Assembly: GCA_004376205.1 (NCBI GenBank)
Contig: SOKG01000296.1
Span: 1-7,853 of the forward strand
Direction: 5' to 3'
From: Dehalococcoidia bacterium
Lineage (GTDB): Bacteria; Chloroflexota; Dehalococcoidia; SZUA-161
Length of the DNA stretch: 7,853 nucleotides
The translations under genes were made by a program, and so were the position numbers. Under the pieces are notes generated by a model. The model made no database searches, was not told where the DNA came from, and worked only from the letters and a program-made list of their open reading frames with translations. Positions 1 to 5,816 of this stretch are shown here, in pieces. Numbering within the stretch: the stretch's first letter is position 1; each line of letters opens with the position of its first letter.

Positions 1-36
1 ATGAAACAGCAGCATGTGCCTGACCTGCCCCGGATT

Positions 37-47
37 ATTGTACCACC
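37..47 (-). promoter_or_regulatory. Weak candidate promoter (extended -10) for a minus-strand gene leaving the window
   Basis: On the minus strand TACAAT (42 to 37) is one mismatch from the -10 consensus and is preceded by TGG, which gives an extended -10 of the TGn type. No recognisable -35 lies 16-18 bp upstream. Transcription would begin near position 30. An ATG at 15-13, with an AGG-containing stretch just before it, could be the start of a further gene, of which only five codons are inside the window. This is suggestive only. Confidence 0.25.
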
Positions 48-71
48 TCCAAATTTAGATTGGTTGGGGTG

Positions 72-95
72 TGCACCCGAGCAGGATTCGACCTT
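72..95 (-). other. Fragment resembling the 3' end of a tRNA-Arg gene (possible relic or att half-site)
   Basis: Read on the minus strand (95 to 72), this 24-nt stretch contains TCGAATCCTGC followed by TCGGGTGCA. That closely matches the T-loop, the 3' side of the T-stem and the 3' acceptor strand of bacterial arginine tRNAs whose acceptor begins GCACCCG. The 5' part of a tRNA is missing: the T-stem cannot form fully, an extra T sits between T-stem and acceptor, and CCA is replaced by CAC. It lies 15 nt beyond the stop of the Nudix gene. It is therefore not a working tRNA. It could be a decayed tRNA, an integrase attachment half-site, or a chance match. Confidence 0.25.
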
Positions 96-109
96 CCCCG
101 AACCCCTTG

Positions 110-649
110 CTAAGCCTGAACCCTGCGCAGCGCTATGAGCAGCCCGGCGATGCTCTTGGCGTCGCACACCTCGCCTGAGGCAATTAGCTCGGGGACACTG
201 GTCAGGGGTACGCGCACCAGCTCGATGTTCTCGTCGTCGTCAGCAGCATTCTCAGCAGGTCTAAGCTCGGTGGCAAGATAGAGGTGCATCTGCTCAGTGC
301 AGAAGCCGGGGCTGGTGTAGAAGAAACCCAGCTCCTCCCATCGCTCAGCGGAGAAGCCCGTCTCCTCCTCGAGCTCCCTGCGGGCACAGCCCAGCGCGTC
401 CTCGCCGGGTTCCATGCCCCCTGCCGGAATCTCCAGCAGCACCATCTCCACTGGCTTGCGATACTGCCGGACAAGAACGACGTTATTCTCAGAGTCGATG
501 GCAACGATGGCGGCGACACCACCATGCTCTACGATCTCCCGCTTAGTCGTCCTGCCGGAGGGCAGCTCCACAGTATCCACCCTCAGGCCGACCAGTCTTC
601 CCTGGTAAATACGCTCAGTATGCAGAGTCCGTTCCTGGCTCACTTTCAT
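110..649 (-). CDS. Nudix hydrolase, ADP-ribose pyrophosphatase type
   Basis: This soluble enzyme probably cleaves ADP-ribose to AMP and ribose 5-phosphate, removing a toxic product of NAD turnover. The 179-residue protein carries a perfect Nudix box at residues 77-99 (G77, E83, then RELEEETGF), which binds the catalytic divalent metal. The downstream SPGF, with Pro114 about 15 residues after the box, is the mark of the ADP-ribose subfamily. The N-terminal IYQGR and LPSGRTTKREIVEH stretches are also typical, and the length is normal. The start is uncertain: AAGGG (654-650) touches the ATG at 649, whereas GTG at 643-641 (codon 3) has an ideal 6-nt spacing. It is the last gene of the tlyA-nadK-acetyltransferase operon and overlaps the acetyltransferase end by 29-35 bp, so translational coupling is likely. 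Another sugar-nucleotide substrate is possible. Confidence 0.92.
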   Translation of the reverse strand: MKVSQERTLHTERIYQGRLVGLRVDTVELPSGRTTKREIVEHGGVAAIVAIDSENNVVLVRQYRKPVEMVLLEIPAGGMEPGEDALGCARRELEEETGFSAERWEELGFFYTSPGFCTEQMHLYLATELRPAENAADDDENIELVRVPLTSVPELIASGEVCDAKSIAGLLIALRRVQA

Positions 650-1121
650 CCCTTAACGGCCGCGGCGGCCCAAGATGCAAGATCAGCGACACCTCATCAC
701 AATCGGGGAACTTGGGACATCTGTAGCACTCGCCCCAGACCTTGCGGGGAAGCTCTGACTTGTCAATGAGAGCAAAGCCACACTTCTCGAAAAAGTCCGG
801 CTTATAGGTCAGACAGAAAACGGTGGAGATGCCGAGTTCCCTGGCCTCTTCGATACAGGTCTTGACCAGGGTGGCACCAATACCCTGCCCTTTACTACCC
901 TCAGCGACTACCAGGGATTTGACCTCAGCCAGGTCGGACCAGCTCACATGAAGGGCCACACAGGCAGCCACCCAGTCGCCATCCCTGACCACAAAATAGT
1001 CCCTGATATTCTCGTAAATCTCGCTCAGGGCACGAGGAAGCATCTCGCCCTGACCGGCGAATTTGTTGATAAGCTTATGCATCTGGGTAGCATCAGCTAT
1101 CTTGGCTTTTTCCACTTTCAT
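615..1121 (-). CDS. GNAT N-acetyltransferase, one-domain ArgA-like (putative N-acetylglutamate synthase)
   Basis: This protein probably transfers acetyl from acetyl-CoA to an amino group; the closest recognisable group is the short, single-domain ArgA-like acetyltransferases (as Rv2747 of Mycobacterium), which feed arginine synthesis. The 168 residues hold one GNAT fold: LPRALSEIYENIRD at 28-41, the strand AEVKSLVV at 65-72, the acetyl-CoA pyrophosphate loop KGQGIG at 77-82, and FCLTYKPDFFEKCGF at 102-116. A cysteine-rich motif (Cys132, Cys135, Cys141, in CxxCPKFPxCDE) is typical of this subgroup and might bind metal. The last ~18 residues, beyond LILHL, are an extension that overlaps the Nudix start. 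AAAGAGGGAG (1140-1131) lies 9 nt before ATG 1121, and GGAG (1125-1122) lies 6 nt before an alternative GTG at 1115. It starts 6 bp after nadK. Amino-acid specificity is inferred from resemblance only. Confidence 0.85.
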   Translation of the reverse strand: MKVEKAKIADATQMHKLINKFAGQGEMLPRALSEIYENIRDYFVVRDGDWVAACVALHVSWSDLAEVKSLVVAEGSKGQGIGATLVKTCIEEARELGISTVFCLTYKPDFFEKCGFALIDKSELPRKVWGECYRCPKFPDCDEVSLILHLGPPRPLRDESEPGTDSAY

Positions 1122-1127
1122 CTCCGT

Positions 1128-1973
1128 CTACTCCCTCTTTCCCAGCCTCTGCATCAATGTCTCGTAAAAGGATGTGGGTCGATCAGACCTGAGCAGCCTG
1201 GTGATATGAGGACTGCGTCCGACTTTCACAACAGCCCCATCGCTTAGCGGGACTTCAACCTGACCATCAATGCTGAGCCTTGCTGCGTGAGTGGTGCTCA
1301 CCTCAAGCTTCACCTCTGTGTCAGAGGGTAAAACCAGAGCAGTACCTGAGCTGAGGTGAGCTGCGATTGGCTGCAGCAGGATCTCCCTGGCGAGGGGATG
1401 GAGTATAGGACCGCCTGCCGCCAGGGAATAGCCGGTGCTGCCGGTTGCTGTGGCCAAAATCACACCATCGCATCTATAAGTTGCCAACGGCTCCCCATCG
1501 ACGGTCGCCGTGATGCGGATCAGACGGCATCTCTCCCCACGGCCGACAACCACATCGTTTAGCGCATGAAAAGGAGGGGTATCCGCTGAGACAAGCTCCG
1601 CCTGAAGCATACTCCTCTCCTCAAGCCAACCCTCACCTTTAATAAAGGCAGGCACCCGGCTCAAGGCATCCTCTGCACGCAGCTCAGTCATAAAACCAAC
1701 GCGTCCCAGGTTTACGCCCAAGATGGGAATCGACTGGGGATTGGCAATGCGCGCTGCCCTGAGAATAGTGCCATCGCCGCCCAGGCAGATTATGAGTTCG
1801 GTCGCACCTGCCTGTTCTTTCGCCCTGTCCTCCTCCCACGATGAGCAAATCCAAACCGCGACATCCAGATCGCCCACGACCCTTGCCAGCTGTTGAGCTA
1901 AATCCCGAGCAGCCTGGATCTTAGGCTGGAACAGGATGCCAACCTTTTTCTTCAAGTCCACCTTCTTTTTCAC
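1128..1973 (-). CDS. nadK: NAD kinase
   Basis: NadK phosphorylates NAD to NADP using ATP or polyphosphate and is the only route to NADP in most bacteria. The 281-residue cytoplasmic protein has every family mark: GGDGT at 65-69 with catalytic Asp67, NLGRVGF at 88-94, ALND at 137-140 (usually LNE or LND), the long glycine-rich motif starting GSTGYSLAAGG at 178-188, and DGQ at 236-238. Length is normal. The start codon is GTG at 1973, only 9 bp after the tlyA stop and with only a weak GGA nearby. A second GTG at codon 5 follows an AG-rich stretch, and either is possible, since the conserved fold begins at about residue 11. The tlyA-nadK pair is conserved in many bacteria, where argR and recN often follow; here an ArgA-like gene follows instead. 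Confidence 0.96.
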   Translation of the reverse strand: MKKKVDLKKKVGILFQPKIQAARDLAQQLARVVGDLDVAVWICSSWEEDRAKEQAGATELIICLGGDGTILRAARIANPQSIPILGVNLGRVGFMTELRAEDALSRVPAFIKGEGWLEERSMLQAELVSADTPPFHALNDVVVGRGERCRLIRITATVDGEPLATYRCDGVILATATGSTGYSLAAGGPILHPLAREILLQPIAAHLSSGTALVLPSDTEVKLEVSTTHAARLSIDGQVEVPLSDGAVVKVGRSPHITRLLRSDRPTSFYETLMQRLGKRE

Positions 1974-1982
1974 AAATCCACT

Positions 1983-2747
1983 CTACGGCTTTCCTAACAG
2001 GACAAAAAACTCTCGGTTGCCCTCAGCGCCCAAGATCGGCGACGCCACCAGGCCCTCCAACCTGAAGCCCCTGTCGACAGCCCAGCAGATGAAGCGACCG
2101 AGAACGGCAGCATGGACAAGAGGGTCTTTTACCACGCCTCCTTTGCTTACCTGCCGCCGCCCCGCCTCAAACTGAGGTTTAACCAGCACAATCAATCGCC
2201 CTCCGCCCCTCACCACATCGGCCACTGTGGGCACTACCTTCTCCAGAGAGATAAATGATATGTCAACTGTAGCCAGGTCCACCGGCTCAGGCAGGGTGAA
2301 CGGGTAGCGAGCGTTGACCCGCTCCATCACCACTACCCTGGGGTCTTGCCTCAGACGGTAGTCAAGCTGACCGTAACCAACGTCGACGGCATATACCTTG
2401 CTCGCTCCGCGCTTCAGTAGGCAATCGGTGAAACCTCCGGTTGAAGAACCTACATCGACCACCACCAAGGAGGTAACATTCACCTGGAACTCGTCAAGCG
2501 CCCCCTCCAGCTTGAGTCCACCCCTACCTACAAATGGAGGTCTCTGGAGCAGATGAACCTCAGCGTCGTCACTGACCAGGGTGCTGGGCTTGATGACCGT
2601 CCTGTTGTCGGCGACAACAGCGCCCTCCATGACCATAACCCTGGCCTTCTCCCTGCTATCCGCCAGCCCCCTGGTAACAAGCAGGGCATCTATCCTCTGC
2701 CTACTCACGCCGTTTTTTAGCATAGACTCGAAGGCGTTGAAAGTCAA
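1983..2747 (-). CDS. tlyA: TlyA family rRNA (cytidine-2'-O)-methyltransferase with S4 domain
   Basis: TlyA methylates the 2'-O of cytidines in 16S and/or 23S rRNA with S-adenosylmethionine. It was once called hemolysin, and its activity makes ribosomes sensitive to capreomycin-type drugs. An S4 RNA-binding domain fills about residues 15-75 (RQRIDALLVTRGLADSREKA), followed by a Rossmann-like FtsJ-type methyltransferase: SAM motif DVGSSTGGFTD at 98-108, DISFISL at 162-168 and KPQFE at 190-194. The K-D-K-E tetrad appears as Lys79, Asp162, Lys190 and Glu246; its spacings match the M. tuberculosis enzyme as I recall it. The start is unsure: TTG at 2747 gives 254 residues, but ATG at 2723 (codon 9) places the S4 domain at the usual distance from the N-terminus. 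It is the first gene of the minus-strand operon, transcribed from the 2748-2877 region. Confidence 0.94.
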   Translation of the reverse strand: MTFNAFESMLKNGVSRQRIDALLVTRGLADSREKARVMVMEGAVVADNRTVIKPSTLVSDDAEVHLLQRPPFVGRGGLKLEGALDEFQVNVTSLVVVDVGSSTGGFTDCLLKRGASKVYAVDVGYGQLDYRLRQDPRVVVMERVNARYPFTLPEPVDLATVDISFISLEKVVPTVADVVRGGGRLIVLVKPQFEAGRRQVSKGGVVKDPLVHAAVLGRFICWAVDRGFRLEGLVASPILGAEGNREFFVLLGKP

Positions 2748-2762
2748 GGTTGCCTGAATCCC

Positions 2763-2815
2763 CCTCCCTCTGACTCCCGCAAGGGGAGGGAGGACTGGGG
2801 CAGTATCTGCGCCCC
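2763..2815. repeat. Two GC-rich hairpins in the tlyA leader (REP-like element?)
   Basis: CCTCCCTC (2763-2770) pairs exactly with GAGGGAGG (2786-2793) across 15 nt. Next to it a second hairpin, 2797-2815, pairs GGGGCAG with CTGC, a bulged G, and CCC around a TAT loop. The tlyA mRNA leader would contain both. The C-rich/G-rich look resembles dispersed REP-like palindromes that occur many times in some bacterial genomes, but copy number cannot be seen here. The G-runs at 2783-2800 could also form a two-tetrad quadruplex. No U-tract follows, so an intrinsic terminator is unlikely. Confidence 0.45.
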
Positions 2816-2821
2816 TGGCTC

Positions 2822-2850
2822 TAGAACAAAAGCGCTTATCAGTGTATTAT
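2822..2850 (+). promoter_or_regulatory. Candidate sigma70-type promoter for the CoA-transferase/racemase gene
   Basis: TAGAAC (2822-2827), a weak -35, is followed after exactly 17 bp by TATTAT (2845-2850), one mismatch from the -10 consensus. Transcription would start near 2857, which leaves a leader of about 20 nt with the ribosome-binding site in it. The geometry is good and the -35 is poor. It shares its -10 with the opposite-strand TATAAT. Confidence 0.4.
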
Positions 2851-2851
2851 A
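2846..2851 (-). promoter_or_regulatory. Candidate -10 element for the tlyA operon
   Basis: The minus strand reads TATAAT at 2851-2846, a perfect -10, but no good -35 lies 15-18 bp upstream. Transcription would begin near 2839 and give a structured leader of about 90 nt before the TTG start at 2747. It overlaps the plus-strand -10 candidate at 2845-2850, so the site may fire both ways. Confidence 0.4.
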
Positions 2852-2866
2852 GCAATAGCCCAATTT

Positions 2867-2872
2867 GGAGGG
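2867..2872 (+). promoter_or_regulatory. Ribosome-binding site deciding the CoA-transferase start
   Basis: GGAGGG at 2867-2872 lies 5 nt before ATG 2878. This rules in that ATG over an in-frame GTG at 2842, which has no such site and falls inside the candidate promoter. Confidence 0.8.
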
Positions 2873-2877
2873 ATACG

Positions 2878-4029
2878 ATGACACTGGCACTGGAAGGCAT
2901 AAAGGTTCTAGACCTATCCCGCACCGTGCCCGGGCCATTCTGCACCATGGTCCTGGCAGACATGGGCGCAGACGTGATCAAGATCGACGCCCCCGGGTAC
3001 CAGATGGGAATGCTTCCAGACCAGGAGAAACAAGCGGCCTATGATTTCCTGTCCCGTAATAAGAAGAGCATCGTTCTCAATCTGAAGACCGAAGAAGCCA
3101 GGACGGTTTTCCACAAGCTGGCGACTGAGGCTGACGCTGTCGTGGAAGCCTTTCGTCCCGGGGTTACCGAAAAGCTGGGCGTGGACTACGATACTATCTC
3201 CGAACTCAATCCCAGGATTGTCTATTGCAGCCTCACTGGCTTCGGCCAGGACGGGCCCTACCGCGATCTCCCCGGGCACGACCCCAACTACATCTCCATA
3301 GGCGGGGCGGTGGGACTTACCGGGGATCGGGAAGGCGATCCAGTGATCATTCGAGCTGCTATGGGAGACATAGGCAGCGCCCTGCACGCCGTTATCGGCA
3401 TCCTCTGTGCCCTCATGGCGCGGGATAAGACTGGCAGAGGCCAGTATGTGGACATCTCCATGACCGACAGCGTTCTCCCCTTCCTCACCGTTAGCTTGCT
3501 GAGATACTTCAGAGACGGCTTTATCCCCAAAAGGGGTTGGCCATCGCCAACGATAAACGTGTGGAAGACCAAAGACGGCAAGTTTGTCTCCACGGGCCTG
3601 ATAGAACCCTATTTCTGGGAGCGCTTCTGCCACGCTCTGGGCAGGGAGGACCTCATCCCCCACCAGCGCGCCAAGGGTGAGAAGCTCCAAGAGGTACACT
3701 CCGCAATCAAGGAGACGTTTCTGACCAAAACCAGGGATGAATGGTTCCAGATTATGAAGGACGCGGATACATGCGTTAGCCCTGTCCTGGAGCTGGATGA
3801 GGTGGTCAACGACCCGCAGTTGCTCAGCCGCGATATGTTCCCTGAATTCGACCACCCGAGGGAGGGAAAGGTGAGACAGCTCGGCATGCCGATAAAGCTC
3901 TCGGAGACGCCGGCGAAATTCAGGAGCTTCGCCCCCCTCATCGGGCAGCACACGGAGGAGGTCCTGCAAGGATTGGGCTATACCAAGCACCAGATCGAGG
4001 AGATGCGCAAGTCGGGAGCCATAGAGTGA
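2878..4029 (+). CDS. CaiB/BaiF family III CoA-transferase, alpha-methylacyl-CoA racemase-like
   Basis: Members of this family move CoA between carboxylic acids or epimerise 2-methylacyl-CoA thioesters. The 383-residue protein begins with the usual LEGIKVLDLSR (residues 5-15) and GPFCTMVLADMGADVIKI, followed by NKKSIVLNLK at 61-70, GFGQDGPY at 121-128 and GRGQYVDISM at 187-196. The stretch GHDPNY (133-138) followed by MGD (162-164) places His134 and Asp164 30 residues apart, the spacing of the His126/Asp156 catalytic pair of mycobacterial alpha-methylacyl-CoA racemase. That makes a racemase-like activity as plausible as CoA transfer, where the Asp would be the nucleophile. No signal peptide or membrane segment is seen. 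It is followed by mutM after 80 bp; the crotonase on the opposite strand beyond mutM may work in a related acyl-CoA pathway. The substrate is unknown. Confidence 0.9.
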   Translation: MTLALEGIKVLDLSRTVPGPFCTMVLADMGADVIKIDAPGYQMGMLPDQEKQAAYDFLSRNKKSIVLNLKTEEARTVFHKLATEADAVVEAFRPGVTEKLGVDYDTISELNPRIVYCSLTGFGQDGPYRDLPGHDPNYISIGGAVGLTGDREGDPVIIRAAMGDIGSALHAVIGILCALMARDKTGRGQYVDISMTDSVLPFLTVSLLRYFRDGFIPKRGWPSPTINVWKTKDGKFVSTGLIEPYFWERFCHALGREDLIPHQRAKGEKLQEVHSAIKETFLTKTRDEWFQIMKDADTCVSPVLELDEVVNDPQLLSRDMFPEFDHPREGKVRQLGMPIKLSETPAKFRSFAPLIGQHTEEVLQGLGYTKHQIEEMRKSGAIE

Positions 4030-4031
4030 GA

Positions 4032-4047
4032 GCGCGGCATGCCGTGC
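4032..4047 (+). repeat. Short palindrome after the CoA-transferase stop
   Basis: Three nucleotides after the stop codon, GCGCGG and its partner CCGTGC form a 6-bp stem (one G-U) around CATG; the core CGGCATGCCG is a perfect palindrome. A T-rich run appears only some 15 nt later, so it is at best a weak terminator or pause site between this gene and mutM. It could also be a protein-binding site. Confidence 0.3.
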
Positions 4048-4109
4048 CCTTGCAATCATCTTTTCTCAACTACCAGACCCTCGTTTGGCAACTGCCTTAG
4101 GTTAAGAAC

Positions 4110-4946
4110 ATGCCTGAACTACCGGAGGTCGAGACCATCAAGAACGACCTTCGCCCCGTGGTGAGAGGTCGTCGTTTTACCAGTGTATCCCTCTTCTGGC
4201 CGAGAATGGTAATCCAAAACTCGGCCGAGGAGCTTTGCCAACGACTCCCCGGTCAGATGATAGAAGAGGTGGCCAGAAGGGGCAAGTACCTTATCTTTCG
4301 CCTGGCCAGCGGCGAATCGCTGGTATTGCATCTGAGAATGACCGGCTCGCTGCTGCTCAGGAACAGAGGTGTTGCCTCCAGCGAGTCCAATCTTTACGTA
4401 ACAGCCATATTCGGTCTAGGTAGCGGCCTGGAGCTGCTCTTTCGTGACCGGCGTAAGCTGGGCACCATGTCGCTGGTAACGGATGAGCGTGAAATAGCCG
4501 GCAAGCTCGGTCCCGAGCCCCTCGATGCCAGCTTCACCCCAGAGATCCTAAGGGAGAGGTTAAGCAACCGAAAAGCTCCCATAAAAGCAGTGCTATGCGA
4601 CCAGAAGTTCGTCGCCGGCATCGGCAACATGTATGCCGATGAGGCATTGTTCTTTGCCAACGTCCATCCGTTGAGGCCAGCCAACAGCCTTTCCGAAGAG
4701 GAGACAAAGAGGCTGCACAAAGCTATACGCCAGGTGCTCAACAAAGCCATCGACAGTGCCGGGGCCAGCATCAGCGACTATCGCCGTCCCGGCGGTGAAC
4801 GGGGAAGCCAGCAATATGCTTTCTACGTAGCACACAGGGGTGGGCAAACCTGTAAAGTCTGCGCCACCCCTGTTGAACGCATCCCTGTTCGCAATCGAGG
4901 CACGTATTTTTGCCCCAGGTGTCAGGGAGCCGCTACTTGTTCTTGA
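4110..4946 (+). CDS. mutM: Formamidopyrimidine-DNA glycosylase (Fpg/MutM)
   Basis: MutM removes 8-oxoguanine and ring-opened purines from DNA and nicks the abasic site by beta,delta-elimination in base-excision repair. The 278-residue protein starts with PELPEVE, where Pro2 becomes the catalytic N-terminal proline and Glu3 the acid. Lys59 (RRGKY), Met77 (HLRMTGS), IGNMYADE at 171-178 with Asn173, the helix-two-turn-helix region, and a C-terminal zinc finger with Cys248, Cys251, Cys268, Cys271 and DNA-binding Arg263 are all present, so it should be active. One oddity: the usual DxRxFG loop reads DRRKLG (113-118), which puts Leu117 where Fpg has its lesion-sensing wedge Phe. The ribosome-binding site is weak (AGG, 8 nt before ATG), 80 bp after the CoA-transferase. 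Its end overlaps the convergent crotonase by 14 bp. Confidence 0.96.
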   Translation: MPELPEVETIKNDLRPVVRGRRFTSVSLFWPRMVIQNSAEELCQRLPGQMIEEVARRGKYLIFRLASGESLVLHLRMTGSLLLRNRGVASSESNLYVTAIFGLGSGLELLFRDRRKLGTMSLVTDEREIAGKLGPEPLDASFTPEILRERLSNRKAPIKAVLCDQKFVAGIGNMYADEALFFANVHPLRPANSLSEEETKRLHKAIRQVLNKAIDSAGASISDYRRPGGERGSQQYAFYVAHRGGQTCKVCATPVERIPVRNRGTYFCPRCQGAATCS

Positions 4947-5709
4947 AGACGGGCTTCCTCTTCTCCCTGAAGGCAGCCCCGGCCTCCGCGCTATCCTCCA
5001 TACCCCTCAGGTTCTGCTCCAGCGCCTGTCCGAATATCCTGCCCAACTTGGGCTCCATATACGCTCCCCGCTTGATTATCTCCTTGAAGTTCCATACCGC
5101 GCGGGGCGCCAGGTACAGCATGCGGTTGGCCCAGTCCATCGCTTCATCCATGAGCTTGTCCGCGGGCACAACCCTGTTGTAAAAGCCCATCTCGTAGGCC
5201 CGCTGGGCAGAGACCCTCTGGTCGCCCCAGAGGACGAGCTCCATGCAGTGGCCTATATGCATATGGAGGGTCAGGTCGCGCACCCAACTCGCCGGCATGT
5301 TCCTCATAGCTTCGGCTATACCGAACTCAGCGTGCTCGGCGGCGATGCGGATGTCGCAGTCATGAGCGATCAAAGCGCCGCCTGCAATGCAGTGGCCATT
5401 GATGGCGGCGATTGTCGGTTTCCAGACGTCCTCCGGGCCGAAGGCGGGGATCCTGAAAGGCCCCGGCCTCTGTGCTTTAGGGGGTGTCAATAGGTCAGCC
5501 CCAGCGCAGAACGCCTTATCGCCGGCCCCGGTTATGATAGCCACACGCGACTCCTCGTCAGCCTGATACGCCTGCCAGGTCTCCTCAAGGTCGTACATCA
5601 TATCGAGGGTGAGGGCATTCCTTTTGTCAGGGCGGTTGAGAGTGATAATCCAGATCTTTCCGTCCTCCTTTTTTTCGACGAGCAACTCCTCTTGTTCTTC
5701 GGTTGTCAT
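4933..5709 (-). CDS. Enoyl-CoA hydratase/isomerase (crotonase) family protein
   Basis: Crotonase-fold enzymes bind acyl-CoA thioesters and stabilise an enolate in an oxyanion hole; members hydrate, isomerise, hydrolyse or decarboxylate. The 258-residue protein has LNRPDKRNAL (24-33), the oxyanion motif FCAGADL (67-73), NGHCIAGG (104-111), GDQRVSAQRAYEMG (162-175) and the C-terminal FREKRKPVF (248-256). Compared with rat mitochondrial hydratase, the position of Glu144 is Leu113, while that of Glu164 is kept as Glu133. A one-glutamate site argues against plain hydratase chemistry and would fit an isomerase or another superfamily activity. ATG 5709 is preceded by GGAGG (5724-5720) at a rather long 10-nt spacing, and by a strong promoter at 5846-5817. 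No partner gene is co-transcribed in view. Substrate unknown. Confidence 0.9.
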   Translation of the reverse strand: MTTEEQEELLVEKKEDGKIWIITLNRPDKRNALTLDMMYDLEETWQAYQADEESRVAIITGAGDKAFCAGADLLTPPKAQRPGPFRIPAFGPEDVWKPTIAAINGHCIAGGALIAHDCDIRIAAEHAEFGIAEAMRNMPASWVRDLTLHMHIGHCMELVLWGDQRVSAQRAYEMGFYNRVVPADKLMDEAMDWANRMLYLAPRAVWNFKEIIKRGAYMEPKLGRIFGQALEQNLRGMEDSAEAGAAFREKRKPVFKNK

Positions 5710-5816
5710 ACCAGGTCTTCCTCCAAGCTAGATTTGTGTTTCCTGCGGCCTCTGATATGGCCTGATAACGGCGGCTCCAGATAGGCAGTTTGGACCCACC
5801 GTATTTCTGGGCAAAC

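Noticed and set aside
61..110. tmRNA 5' end, because of GGATTCGAC
   Set aside because: A tmRNA would have to run through the well-conserved Nudix gene, and no tag reading frame or acceptor partner is present.
1..135. 44-codon plus-strand frame beginning at base 1
   Set aside because: It is proline-rich, has no visible upstream context, and runs into the Nudix gene on the other strand.
2914..4059. Long antisense open frame (381 codons) opposite the CoA-transferase
   Set aside because: Its protein has no recognisable motif and low-complexity composition, while the plus strand encodes a clear enzyme with a good ribosome-binding site. It is a codon-bias shadow.
4840..5493. 217-codon plus-strand frame opposite the crotonase gene
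   Set aside because: It is mostly antisense to a conserved crotonase, has no ribosome-binding site and no family resemblance, and starts inside mutM.
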